From: Cloeon dipterum | Lineage: Eukaryota; Arthropoda; Insecta; Ephemeroptera; Baetidae | Assembly (NCBI RefSeq): GCF_949628265.1 | Contig: NC_088789.1 | Location: forward strand, 248,001 to 312,000 | Direction of reading: 5' to 3' | Length of the DNA stretch: 64,000 bases | In this document: one piece after another, positions 25,320 through 36,668 of the stretch | Position numbering within the stretch: the stretch's first letter is position 1 | How the letters are laid out: each line of letters begins with the position of its first letter | Notes under the pieces: model-generated | Seen by the model: the letters and a program-made list of their open reading frames with translations, nothing else | Told to the model about the DNA's origin: nothing | The model's database searches: none | Made by a program: the position numbers and the translations under genes

Positions 25320-25985
25320 ATTACTTCGTGTATTTATTTTTTTCCGCTACGTACGTGCATAATTTTCTGCAAAGCACTTTCGCTTTAAACAGTGCTTAAA
25401 TAGTAACATGCTGCGACACCGTCCCTATATACATTTTCTGGGAGCATAAATGTCGAGATTCGGATTTGGATTGACTGGCTACTAATAATATATATTAAAC
25501 GAAAGCTATCTGTCTTTCTAGTCTGCAGTAGAGTCGAGTACTTGCGTGAAAGAAATGTATTAATTGGAGTTCAACCTTGTAGCTGATGGAGAAAGAACTC
25601 GTAAAATATATTACATATTAGTAATTATCACCGTTTTGTGTCCCAATGATATTTTAATTTATGTCCAATTATTTTAGTTGAGCAGCTAGCGCAGCACGAA
25701 AAGTTATGCATCTACACAGACAGTATTAGATATCATTTTTTAAAGGGACGCGTGGAATTTCTGTTCAATTTTGCACTCAAGCTTTCAGATTCAGGAAGTT
25801 TTATTTTGCAAAGCCGAGATATTAGATTAGTTTGAGATGTCGGTGTTTCAGCTTGATCGGAAAAGAGTCAAAAGAGAGCGCAATTATGTTTGTAAACTAA
25901 ATGAAAAATTGCTATTTTTGCTATATACTTGGATTTGAATAAAACTGTGTCGCAAAACTTTCCAAAATAATTATTTAATTGCAGT
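25320..25985 (+). pseudogene. Decayed copy of the secreted-protein family
   Basis: The order of landmarks follows copy A: a CGCTTTAAACAGTG promoter-like string at about 25388, a CTAGTCTGCAGTAGAGTCGA stretch resembling the exon-3 acceptor and VCG codons at about 25519, a TTTTAGTTGA acceptor near 25674, and AATAAAACTGTGTCGCAAAA near 25938 matching the 3' untranslated region of copy A. Exon 1 is not recognisable and the frames are interrupted. It is a dead gene of the host family. Confidence 0.6.
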
Positions 25986-25999
25986 GGTGCAATATAATA

Positions 26000-26868
26000 A
26001 TTTTAAAATTTTAGTTTTAATACAAAATGGAAATTAGGATAAAATGAATTATATATCAGCAGGATATTTTGCAATTAGGATCAATTTTACACAAATTGAG
26101 TAGGGTTGCAAGCTCAAGAGCAACCCCTCGAATTTGCACTCTATACTTTTCATTTTTCGACTTAGGACGCATTTATATAACATTTTGCCCGAACGGAAAT
26201 AGGCCTGTTAATTGGAACGATACGCAGTCTGTTGCGTATAGAAACCTTCAATCGGTTGGTCCACGAAACCCTGAGGCCAATAAGAGCGCAAAGGGAGCCT
26301 ATTCATAATTTTAGTATGATGAGAAGGCCTCTCACGCGGCACATTTGAACTGATTAATTTTTGGTCAGGGAGAAACTTGGAAACAATGGACAGGCTAGAG
26401 AATGATAACGTAATAAGTGGTTATTAAACAATAAAATGGACAGCCATTCTTTTTTTGCATAGAAAAACCGAGCAGGAAAAGCATAGGAAAATGTTGCACT
26501 CAATCAACGATAGCGTTCGTGCTGATTTCGTAGTTTATCTGCGGTCGTTGCTTTCCTTTCCGTTTTTTGTTCTTTTTGGCCTTTTCCTTGACATTTTTTT
26601 TCCGGCGGCTGAATCTCACCTAAAAGCAAAATTTTGGTAGTGCTCTGCAAAAGCCGGAGGCCAATTTTTCCTCCAGCAATTTTCGATTTTGGCCACTTTA
26701 TGGCCCAAAATTAGATGTCTGGCTGAGTGATGCCTCTTTGAGATTTTCTTTTATATAAATTTACAACCTAATACCTAATACCCCGCCTACTTCAAAAAGA
26801 CCAGGGACGTGCATGTCTTTTTCAAAAATTATATCGAGTTGAACAAAAATGTATATAGTTCTGTAAAA
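26000..26868. other. Unassigned intergenic DNA
   Basis: No exon, RNA gene or repeat with a second copy in the window was recognised. Short open frames at 26069-26308 and 26455-26640 have no signal peptide, conserved motif or splice context. Confidence 0.4.
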
Positions 26869-28833
26869 GAGCAGTTATTTGCGAGATTGGAGGTCGATTG
26901 GACGCGATTTTTCAGCGTTGAAATTTGTAGGTGGCAGTCATATTTGCTTAAAGTACTTGTTAATAGATGGTGAAATTCCGAATTTGAAGCTCGGGAATGG
27001 GGGCGTTCCCTATTTTTTCGGTATCTCAAAAATACCCGAAAATCGAATTCAGTTAATGAATTGTAAACTGCAACTCTTGACTGCATTGAGGTATCACCTT
27101 GAAATTTTCACCACTCAACCTAGTTTTTAATCCTGAACAACTTTTGCATTTACAAAAAAATCCCAGGTCAAAGGTCAAGGTCACCTTTTGCGACCTTTTT
27201 TTGAAAATTCAAAATTAAGGGATGATAGCCCCCTACGATTTTTTTGGGGTTCAGGGCTGAAATGTAGCCCGTGAAATTCTACACAAGTACACCAAGTTTC
27301 ATAGGTGCAATCACGATAATTTTGCTGCAATTCGAATTTGAAGTTTGAAAAACTGCTCGAGGCCGCTTGACCGCGCATGCACTCAGAGCGGCGAGTTCGC
27401 CTCTCGTTCTTCAAGTTGATTTTTTTCGCATTTCACTTGCTTAGAAACACCAAGAGGGCCTAGGGTAGACCAAGGAAGGTCGAAATCGACCTTCAGGGTC
27501 TGTCCCTTACGTGACCCTGAGATACAAAATTTCGAAAATTTCCAATTTCATCGAACTTGGTGTCTTTTTATAGGTTTTCACCACCGCACAGCTCAAATGT
27601 ACAGCCAAAACTGCCGAATGAAAATCCTGAAACCGGTTCTTGAAATATTTGGGGTACTAGCCAAAAATCCAGACGTTAAAAATGGTCAAATTTTGAAATC
27701 TTTAATTTATGATATGATTCTTCTGTTTTGTACACACAAAGTTCATATTGAGTGTTAAAAATTAACACTTGTTTTTTTTTAAAAAATTAAAAAATTATTT
27801 TGAGCAAATAACAAAAAATTACATGTTTAAAATTTTTATTTGAAAATGAAAGGAAACAAAAATTTTTGGTTTTTAAAAGTAGCTTATTTGCCAGTGCATT
27901 TAATAACATTTTTTCATAGTATTAAGCATAAGATCCTTTATTATCAGCACATTATGAACTTCATGTGTGCAAAATAGAAGCATCTTTTCATAAATTTAAG
28001 ATTTTAAAATTTTGACCATTTTGCACATCACGTCTGGATGAATGGCTACCACAATTACTTCAAGAACTGGTTTCAGGATTTTCATTCGGCAATTTTGGCT
28101 GTATATTTGAGCTGTGCGGTGGTGAAAACCTATAAAAAGACACCAAGTTCGATGAAATTGGAAATTTTCGAAATTTTGTATCTCAGGGTCACGTAAGGGA
28201 CAGACCCTGAAGGTCGATTTCGACCTTCCTTGGTCTACCCTAGGCCCGCTTGGTGTTTCTAAGCAAGTGAAATGCGAAAAAAATCAACTTGAAGAACAAG
28301 AGGCAAACTCGCCGCTCAAAGTGCATGCGCGGTCAAGCGGCCTCGAGCAGGTTTTCAAACTTCAAATTCGAATTGCAGCAAAATTATCGCGATTGCACCT
28401 ATGAAACTTGGTGTACTTGTGTAGAATTTCACGGGCTACATTTCAGCCCTGAACCCCAAAAAAATCGTAGGGGGCTATCATCCCTTAATTTTGAATTTTC
28501 AAAAAAGGTCGCAAAAGGTGACCTTGACCTTTGACCTGGGATTTTTTTGTAAATGCAAAAGTTGTTCAGGATTAAAAACTAGGTTGGGTAGTGAAAATTT
28601 CAAGGTGATACCTCAATGCAGTCAAGAGTTGCAGTTTAGAATTCATTAACAGAATTCGTTTTTAGGGTATTTTTGAGATACCAAAAAAATAGGGAACACC
28701 CCCATTCCCGAGCTTCAAATTTGGAATTTCACCATCTATTAACAAGTACTTTAAGCAAATATGACTGCCATCTAAAAATTTCAACGCTGAAAAATCGCGT
28801 CCAATCGACCTCCAATCTCGCAAATAACTGCTC
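26869..28833. mobile_element. Foldback element with ~0.9-kb inverted arms
   Basis: The left arm starts GAGCAGTTATTTGCGAGATT at 26869, and the right arm ends with its reverse complement at 28833. The arms stay similar inward to about 27757 and 27948, leaving a spacer of about 190 bp. Open frames at 27181-27414 (minus) and 28289-28534 (plus) translate almost identically because of the symmetry and are not genes. No transposase is encoded. Flanks share only AAAA, so the target duplication is unclear. One arm-like fragment recurs at 49436-49885. Such long-arm foldback elements are non-autonomous DNA transposons. Confidence 0.85.
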
Positions 28834-28991
28834 AAAAGGTTTTTCTATTGATTATATTCACCAGCGTTGATCGCAATCACTACTACACGATAAATCCAAA
28901 GATTAAAATTCTATGGAGACTATGCTTCCTTGTTCCGCCCGTTTGCAGAGCAGAAATTTCTCTCTGCAGAGGTCATTGAGACAAATTCAAA

Positions 28992-31336
28992 ATGTTGGGG
29001 CGCTTCGCTGTCCCGTTGGTCGTTTTGCTCCTAGCAAAAGGTGGGTCGTAAAAATATAACAGGCAACTGCTAAGAGTTAATAAAGAAATTTGCAAAATAA
29101 TCAGATTTCAACGGCACGGAGGGGTACTTATTTCAAATACGGAATGCAGGTTGATTGGCGGCCTGCGTCTCAGATGAACCAATGCTTGTGTTTGTGCCTG
29201 ATGAGGTTGATAACAAATCAAGTTAGTAATTTACAGGAATTTGTTTTTTTTAATATATCAAGATTCTTCATTGTTCAATTTTCTATTTTTAACAAAACTA
29301 ACTACCGCATAGACTTTAAAGACTATTTAACTAATTTAAATTGTCTATTGAATAATATATCAAACTTCACGGCAAACGCATTGGAAGATTTTCATTAAAA
29401 TTCATCTGAGGGACAGACAAGACTATAGAGAGAGGGAACCGGGACGTTTTTTGATCCCGTCGCAGAAAAAATAATCCAGTCCCTGTCACTGTTCCGTTTT
29501 TTCTCTCTCGGGTTCGTCTCTGTCTCTGTTAGCTCTTAAACTTGTCCCTGTTAATTCCCCTCCCTCTCGACCCCTACCAGATTTCTAAAATTTCAAATAT
29601 CTACTTATCTTTTAAAATTAGCCAGTTTTGTCAGCAAATAACAATTATTGTATGTAAATTGTAAACCTCGCAAGAATGCTCACTTTTAAAAATATGTCAG
29701 CAGAGACAGTGACATTTGACTATTATTGTTTCCGGGATTCGCAAAAATTCGCATTTTTTCGGAAAACCCCACTGCATTGCAAAAAAACTGTTTTGTGCAG
29801 GTTTTTCTGCAACACATCATGCATTTTTATGGAAGGTAAAAAATTCTCATGATGTGTGACCAAAAATAGGGAGTGTACAAACCACTAGTTCAGAGGGTTC
29901 ACCAATTTTGCAATGCGCAAAAAGCCAGTTGGAAAAACCCACCAGTTTTGGGTTTCTCTACATTTTTCCAAATTTAACCCTGAAAAAGTCACACATATTT
30001 TGCGCCAAAAAGAGTTAGAAGTTTTGAAAAATTGTGGATTCTTTTATATTAAATTTTTTAACTGTCTGTCTTTTGGTGAAACATTTTTAGTTTATTTTTC
30101 CCTATTTTTGGTCATCCATCATGTGATTTTTTTGTAATAAAAATGCATGTTTCGGTGTTATTGGGACCCGGGTTTCAGCATTCGTGCTAGTGCAGTGCGC
30201 ACCCTTCCCGGTCCGAGGACAGGGATAGAAAGATAAAAAAATGCAGATAAACCCGCAAAAAAGTTTTTTGCAATGCATTGGGTTTTTCCGAAAAAATGCG
30301 TTTTTTTGCAAACCATGCACTGGTTTCACCAAGAGACCTCATCGCAATAATCCGAAATTTCTGATTCTTTTGGCACGAAATAGATGACTTTTTCGGGGTT
30401 TAAATTCGAATAAAATGTGGATAAAACCAAAACTAGTAGTTGATCCAGCTGTTTTTTTTTTTGCTTTTGATCCTTGTCCAAGGACCAGGAAGGGCGCTTA
30501 CTGTACTAGCACGAATGCTGAAACCCGGGTCCCAATGACACCGCGAACGGATAACATGGGCATACCAGGCCGCACAGGGACCCAACCCACCTCAATGTTG
30601 CTTAACTACGGTGATCTAACGAGAACCGGTGTGTCCAACATGATGTCGCAAAAAACTAGTGGTGCATTTTTGCGTATTGAAAAATTGGCGAACCCTGATT
30701 GCTTCTTTTCCTCCTCGAACTGAGAAACTGATAATCTTTAGGCTTTTAATGCTGCCGATAAAACTGTCCCTCGTCCCGCTGCAGATGTTCCCTGTCCCGC
30801 AATACAAAATTCGTCCCGTAATCTCTGTCTCTTAACTTGTCCCCTCTCTAGACAAGATGCTAACATTTTTTAATCGATGCAGATTTCAGATATTCAGAAT
30901 TTGAACGGAAATGCAATTGCTCTCTCACGGTTTGACTGCAATTTGTTGCGAGAAAATGGTTGTAATTCATGGAAACTGGATGAATTTGAGCTTTTGAACG
31001 GGTCAAACTCCTTCCCAATCGTCACTGATTACCGATGGAGTGGTAACAAATAGAATTTTCTGCTTTCTAAATAGTTGAGGTATAATTGAATTTATATTTA
31101 ATTTCTAAACATGTCCTCGCCTTCACGAACGGGAGTTTTAAGGATAAAATCAATTTCACGAATGACCACAATTTCAGGATACATTTTTCGAGTTTGGCAA
31201 AGAACTCGGCCTGGAATCGGTCATTGAACTCTGGGGATCTTTAAAAATCGCCGGCGGAAACGAAATCGTTACGATTACTGCTGTCAATTTCGTGCGCTGT
31301 CTTTTGTATATCATAGCTCGTTTCGACTTTAAATAA
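28992..31336 (+). CDS. Unresolved split gene or gene remnant with signal-peptide exon
   Basis: 28992-29040 encodes MLGRFAVPLVVLLLAK, a good signal peptide ending in a phase-1 donor (AAAAG|GTGGGT), the phase used by the whole cluster. 30890-31042 is open in the matching phase (DIQNLNGNAIALSRFDCNLL and RENGCNSWKLDEFELLNGSN) and also ends with a phase-1 donor. 31178-31336 is open to a stop and includes SVIELWGSLKIAGGNEIVTI and FVRCLLYIIARFDFK, but needs a phase-0 acceptor, so the last join does not work. A possible small exon at about 29104-29150 is also seen. About 1 kb of repeats lies inside. It could be a diverged relative of the secreted family, an unrelated gene with a missed exon, or a pseudogene. 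Confidence 0.25.
30152..30245 (+). mobile_element. SINE-like repeat S1, 3' fragment
   Basis: GTTATTGGGACCCGGGTTTC followed by AGCATTCGTGCTAGTGCAGT and the CCCTTCCCGGTCCGAGGACA end, with a short A-rich tail. It interrupts an inverted repeat and is therefore younger than it. Confidence 0.75.
30450..30600 (-). mobile_element. SINE-like repeat S1, partial, minus orientation
   Basis: Starts with a T-run (the A tail on the other strand) and runs through CCAGGAAGGGCGCTTACTGT, ACCCGGGTCCCAATGACACC and GCGAACGGATAACATGGGC to the CCGCACAGGGACCCAACCCA block. It lacks the 5' third of the repeat. Confidence 0.75.
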
Positions 31337-32141
31337 AAAAGGGCGCTGGCATAGATGAAGTTTCAGTGAAAGAAGTCCAAAGCTACTTTGTTCGACCATA
31401 AATGATTCAATTAAATCTGCATGCCACCTTTCCCGAAAGTTTAAAAACAGCAGTTTATCAGGTCATTGTACAAAAAAGCTTCAGTTCATAATAAATGAGA
31501 AAACTACCTCGATTCTGATTTTGATAAAACATTTGAAAATATATAGAATTCCGCTTGACAAATAGTTTAAACCAATTCTTTTTCTAATTGACCCACGGCG
31601 GCAAAAAGGGAATTAAGTTAATGAGTTGTTTGTTCAATTCGCAGGCTTTTAATGATGATCTTTTCACCTCATGTTTTTCAAACATCTGCAATTTCTTTAA
31701 AACATTTAAATGTCTAGTGCGCATTGTAGAAGTTTTAGAGTACTGATTTATTGTAAAATTGATAGACACGGGGTCAAAGCTTCTCTTGTGATATGAAGTT
31801 TTTATTTATTTATTAACTGTGACAATAAATGTGAAGCCAACAATAAAATGTAAACATCATCTACTTTTATTATTCTTTGATTTACCTCTGATGTTTAATA
31901 AATTTTCCTGAAGCGAATATATTTTGTTTTGCTAACAAATATTTTAAACAAACCACAAATAAACAAATAAATGCAATACCTGGAGTTCCCAACTGATTGT
32001 TTTTATTGTGTTTATTTTCTTCCACCACATTTAATCATTAAAAGCGCGTCGTGCAGAATCTGGGAAGTAGCACCCTGCAATACAATTCGCTTTAAATAGC
32101 GGCTGTTCGCATGTCGTTCTCAGATTTCTGTTGTGGCGATC
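31337..32141. other. Intergenic DNA upstream of family copy C
   Basis: AT-rich, with no coding signal except the promoter of copy C: GCTTTAAATAGCGGCTGTTC at about 32089-32108. Confidence 0.5.
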
Positions 32142-32820
32142 ATGAGGTGCAGCAAGATTTTCATCGCCGGATTCGTCCTCCTGGCGGGTGCGTCGATGCT
32201 CCTCGGTAAGGAAAAATAATTGAAATTTTTATAATTATGTCCAATTACTAATGAAATTTAACAGCCTGTGAACCGGGTGTTACTGCTGAATGCTGCGGGG
32301 AACATTCGTATGCATGCTGCAAAAAGGTCACCATGTTCATTTTTTGGCATTATACGGGTAACAAGATTCGGATTGATTTTGCTTTCGAGAATTAATTGTG
32401 AAATTTCTTTCTTTCTAGTCTGCGGCAGTGTCAGGTACTTGCCTGATCAAAAGGCAATAGTGATCACCGCTTCTATTGATGGCGTAGAAAAGCTGAATTT
32501 CACCAAACCTGGTAATTATCACCGCGCATTTCTTTCCCGACGATGATAATTGATATCCGACCATTTCAGTTTCCAAGTTTCGTAAAGAATGGCGTTGCGA
32601 ATACCTAGCTGAAGACCATTTCGACTTGTGCTATAATCCGTACGACTTGCTACAGTGGAGCCCAACGTCACTGCACTTTTGCAGCGAATTATGGATCAGG
32701 CATTACGGAATCACACTCTATAAAATTGGAAATGTGTGTTTCTTCCTGGGCGAAGAAGGAGACAGGAATGTCTGCCCACAAGATCAAAACACCACTTCTA
32801 CTTCCTTGCGTTTAAATTAA
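32142..32820 (+). CDS. Small secreted Cys-rich protein, family copy C
   Basis: Exons 32142-32205, 32265-32357, 32419-32511 and 32570-32820 give 166 aa, the longest family member. MRCSKIFIAGFVLLAGASML is the signal peptide. The mature part has ECCGEHSYACCKKVTMFIFW, VCGSVRYLPD, ITASIDGVEKL, then a last exon with extra cysteines (RCEYLAEDHFDLCYN, LHFCSELWI, NVCFFLG, NVCPQ). Introns are phase 1 and exons 2 and 3 are both 93 nt. Compared with copies A, D and E it carries a C-terminal addition after the VCFFLG strand. The function is unknown; resemblance to DUF4773-type proteins is suggestive only. A near-identical TATA region and GTTGTGGCGATCATG start context tie it to copy A. Confidence 0.8.
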
Positions 32821-33539
32821 TCTACAGTTGTCACAAAACTGTTACAAAATAAAATTCTTTTCTTGCAGTGGTCAATTCCACTTCTGTTAAAGAATCTATA
32901 TACTGTTTTTTCTATACATATTATTTGTTTAAAAAAATACAATGTATCTTAGACTCGAATCCTATATTTTGTTAAATGTTTTCTGGAGGAGTTAATAAAC
33001 TTTTGGGATATATATCTACGGTTTAACCAATGCTGTTTCTTTTTACCAATTTCCGTCAGATGTGATTTTTAAAATCAGTATGTAACGAGAACTTATTAAT
33101 TTGGGGATATCATTGGTACACGCATATGTATTTATTTGGAAATTCTATTAATTATTTTTTGAAGACAAAGAAAGGTGCAGGGTTATACGTATATTTAATT
33201 TTTTTAAAGTAACTTTTTTGTTTCATCGCTGATTGAAGTCCACGCTGCTTGCCTAATTTAATAGCATTTCCTGAGGATTTTTGCTGCATTTTGAGAGGCG
33301 CGCACTCTGACGGTTGAGACACGTTATTTTTGTATCAATTAAATAATATTTTTACATCAAAACCAGCCCGTTGGCTCGCATTGTTAAGGCACTCTCAGGA
33401 GTGTCAAAGCAATGAGAGGTATTTGAGCAGTTGGGAGATCTAATACTGGCTACCCAATGTCAGAAATGGCAAAAAGTTGTTAGTTTAGTGACTCGAATTC
33501 CTCAAATTGCTCAACGGGCTGGGAGGCGCACCGGCGCCG
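32821..33539. other. Intergenic DNA between copies C and S1 repeat
   Basis: No gene is recognised. An open frame covering the following SINE-like repeat (33431-33778) is a by-product of its GC-rich sequence. Confidence 0.4.
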
Positions 33540-33803
33540 ACTCGCTACTTGCTGGTTTGCACCTTTCCAGCATGCGTGATTTGGCTTCACGGGACGAATG
33601 TCTAGCGTTTCAAAGCAGTCCTCGGTGCGGAGGCAAGTGGCCCTTGAGTGGGCGGGGTCCCTGTGCGGCCTGGTGCGCCCATGTTATCCGTTCGCGGTGT
33701 TATTGGGACCCGGGTTTCAGCATTCGTGCTAGTGCAGTGCGCGCCCTTCCCGGTCCTCCGGTCCTCGGACAGGGATAAAAAGAGCAAAAAAAAAAAAAAA
33801 AAA
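33540..33803 (+). mobile_element. SINE-like repeat S1, essentially complete copy
   Basis: From CTCGCTACTTGCTGGTTTGC through GTGATTTGGCTTCACGGGAC, the GCCCTTGAGTGGGCGGGGTC block and GTTATTGGGACCCGGGTTTC to CAGGGATAAAAAGAGC and a pure A run of about 18. The same about 260-bp unit is complete on the minus strand at 40905-41162. It has no ORF conserved between copies. GC content far above the surroundings and the poly-A tail suit a SINE; clear pol III A and B boxes were not identified. Confidence 0.75.
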
Positions 33804-34329
33804 CGTGTATTGTGAAAATCTTTAAATTGTATGTAGTCGATCATCTGTCTTAAATTCCCAACCCATATAAATATATTTTTCTTCATTCAACCAATCTCAC
33901 AATTTTTTTGATATGCAAGCAATAATTAAAACAAACCACAAAGGAATGCAATAGTAACATTTTTCAAATGAACCTTATTATTTAACATGTTTTTACTTTC
34001 TTCCACTCAGGCGGAGTATGCTGCATTTTTCAGTTTGTTTCTTCTGACAGATTTAATATCTAGTTTTCAGGGCAGCTAAGTAACAAAACACGCACACCTG
34101 CTGCTCACAAAACTATTTAAATTATTTTTTGCTCAATTGACTTAGTTTGTAAATACGCGGAGAAATTTTCTAGAAGACTCATTTTCTGTACCGCTGTATG
34201 ATGTAAATAAAATACAAATACTCTTATCATTATAGGCACGTGCGGACTAGGGATAAATTTGTTCTATGCCCTTTTCACTTTGAGTATTGGTTGTTCGCCT
34301 ATCGTGCTGTGTTTTCATTTGTTGCGAAC

Positions 34330-34950
34330 ATGAGGCCCAGCACGATCTTCATTGGATTCGTCCTGCTGGCCGGTTCAATGATCCTCGGTAAGATCGTTTA
34401 AATTAATAGAAGTTATCGTTTAACCTCACAATTGATTAATATTTTGGCAGCCTGTGATCCGGACAAGAAAAATTGCTGGTGCGGCGAATATTCATACGGA
34501 TGCTGCGAAACCATCACTATATTAATTTTTTGGGACTACGAAGGTAGAGATTCGAATCGATTCGTTTCCATTTGAGATGAGAAGTCGAAATTTATTATTT
34601 CTAGTTTGCGCCAGAATTGAATACAGTTACGATGATGAGGCCATGGATATCTCCATTACAGTCGACGATAAAAACATCTTTGAAGATACTCTATCTGGTA
34701 TAAAACTCCAATCACCGATATTTTAGTAATTAACAAAATAATTTCAGTTGACAGGCTGGACGGAGAGGAACGTTGCACCTACTATAAGGGATTCAAGATG
34801 TGCCTTAACTTTTCTGAACTGGAACTGAAAGGCAGGTCAATGCACCTTTGCATCGACGTGGATGTCACGCGTGGCAGGTCACAAGTCTATGGCAAAAATT
34901 TTTGTTTCACCGTGGGCAACAAAGAGAGGGCACCACTCGCTTTCAACTGA
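34330..34950 (+). CDS. Small secreted Cys-rich protein, family copy D
   Basis: Exons 34330-34387, 34451-34543, 34605-34697 and 34748-34950 give 148 aa. MRPSTIFIGFVLLAGSMIL is the signal peptide. The mature protein begins ACDPDKKNCWCGEYSYGCCE, then VCARIEYSYDDEAMDISITV, CTYYKGFKMCLNFSELELKG, MHLCIDVDV and NFCFTVGN. The spacing fits copy E closely (SYxCC, CxDFSExxLxG, LCxDxxV, FCFTVG), so D and E are the most recent pair. All introns are phase 1. AATAAA lies about 40 bp after the stop. The role is unknown; a secreted disulphide-bonded beta-rich protein is inferred. Confidence 0.82.
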
Positions 34951-35150
34951 AAGAAGAAAATCCTTATTTTTACTTTATATCCTTGGGTTTCAATAAAACT
35001 TTGAGTGTCGCAATACTATTAAAACGAGTTTTATTCCAGAGCTCAATTCCAATCCAATGATTTTGATTTTCAAGGAAAGTACTTATTACAGTTTCTCCTT
35101 ATAAATTTAATCTATCAAATTAAAATTATATCATCTCTATACGTATACTC

Positions 35151-35235
35151 GCTACTTGCTGGTTTGCACCTTTCCAGCATGCGTGATTTGGCTTCACGGG
35201 ACGAATGTCTAGCGTTTAAAAAAAGTCCTCGGTGT
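35151..35235 (+). mobile_element. SINE-like repeat S1, 5' fragment
   Basis: CTCGCTACTTGCTGGTTTGC to GTCTAGCGTTT and GTCCTCGGTG match the first third of the S1 unit. Similarity then stops without the usual tail, so this is a truncated copy. Confidence 0.7.
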
Positions 35236-35782
35236 AAATATTGAATAAAAACAGTAACGATAGTTTTTTTAATCAATTTTTTGGTTCGCGTTCATTTGGA
35301 AATTTCCTGAACATGCGGTTATCCAAGAAATGACTTAGCCTTGAAACGCAGAGATAATAAGTATATGAGTTATGTGTCATGTCTTGTGACTATGTACAAT
35401 AAATTTCAGTACAAACAAAAAATTGCAAAACCGTGCTTGCTCACTGATTTTTGCATCTTTATTTTCTTTTATTATCTACAAAATATTTAAGCAATCTCAA
35501 TGGAAAATTTTCAAAACTTTTAGTAATTAAATATAAATAGTAGAGAGCGAGAGATAGTAAGTATATGAGAATGTTGTTTTGACTGCAAGAAATTTCAAAA
35601 CAAAACAAACAAAAAATTGCAAAAAAAGCATTCTTGGCGAACCATATTGTAGTTGCTTGATGATAATTTCGTATATTTTTTCTTTCGCTGCTCATTATCA
35701 TTAAAAATAAAAGCGCCTGCAGACTCTGGAATTCAATATTGGAGGTTGGGAAGTGGCCACGTACACGTCGTTCAGAGAAAAC

Positions 35783-36363
35783 ATGAGATCCAGCACGCTC
35801 TTTCTCGGATTCATCCTCCTGACGGGTGCATTGATTCACGGTAATATTTAAAACACTATTTTTTTGAATTGCAATCATTTTTGTTTTAATTAATTTTCAG
35901 CCTGTAGGCCGGACAAGGAGGGATGTGAGTGCGACCTGTACTCATACAAATGTTGCGATCGTTTGAAATCATTTGGAGTTGGTAAAAAAATACTTTGAAA
36001 CCGATTTTTCGTTATTTCAAAACCTCAATTTCTTCAGTTTGCGGCAATGCAACATTCTCCCATGAAGATCAGACCTTGACATTCACCTTGGTGCACAACG
36101 ACCAGGAAATGTCGAAGGACACCTTATCTGGTAATTTCCTACAGATGTTTCTTTCCTTGCGAAAAATTCAACACTTTATAATTTCAGTTGACGCGCTGCA
36201 TGGCCGGCATTGCAAAAAGGTGAGCGGAGCACGGGTTTGTGTTGACTTTTCTGAGAAGAAACTGGAGGGAAGGTTGTTGTACCTTTGCGTCGACATTGAA
36301 GTCAAGGTTGCCTCCACAATCATTCATACAAGCCACTTTTGTTTCACCGTGGGCGAGAATTAG
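35783..36363 (+). CDS. Small secreted Cys-rich protein, family copy E
   Basis: Exons 35783-35840, 35901-35981, 36038-36130 and 36188-36363 give 135 aa. MRSSTLFLGFILLTGALIH is the signal peptide. The mature part is ACRPDKEGCECDLYSYKCCD, VCGNATFSHEDQTLTFTLVH, HCKKVSGARVCVDFSEKKLE, LLYLCVDIEVKV and HFCFTVGEN. Exon 3 is again 93 nt and all introns are phase 1. It is shorter than copy A in exon 2 and at the C-terminus. AATAAAATC follows the stop by about 50 bp. It belongs to the same tandem array as A, C and D; function unknown. Confidence 0.82.
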
Positions 36364-36668
36364 GGGGTCGATTGAAGAAAAATATATAACACTTTTGTAC
36401 TATGAACTTTTTATTTTAATAAAATCATCTAAAAACAATTAAAAAGTTTGCATTTTATTTTCACGAATTATATTACAATCATTTGAGGAATAATAGCATT
36501 TTTATCCAATTTAAATTTTTTAAGAAAAAAACGCATTATTAAATTTCCAATCAAATATTTGTTCCAAATATCACTAAATTTAGAACTCTTCCTCACGCAC
36601 ACAATCCATATAAAAGTGAATGGTTTTAGATTAATTTTAATAAGAAGCTTAAATTTTTAATAAAAAAA

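Larger units (their letters stand above)
29730..30715. repeat. Rearranged inverted repeat carrying two SINE-like insertions
   Basis: 29735-29880 (GGAAAACCCCACTGCATTGC and onward to CCAAAAATAGGGAG) reappears reverse-complemented at about 30095-30320. 29935-30030 reappears at about 30355-30440, and 29885-29930 at about 30640-30710. The order of the blocks on the right is not a simple mirror, so two inverted copies or a rearrangement are likely. SINE-like copies interrupt it at 30152-30245 and 30450-30600. Confidence 0.55.

Noticed and set aside
27181-28534. Pair of nearly identical ORFs on opposite strands (77 and 81 aa)
   Set aside because: They are mirror translations of the foldback arms, lack start context and are broken in the 49.6-kb copy.
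33431-33778. 115-aa ORF
   Set aside because: Lies over the SINE-like repeat and is not conserved in its other complete copy.
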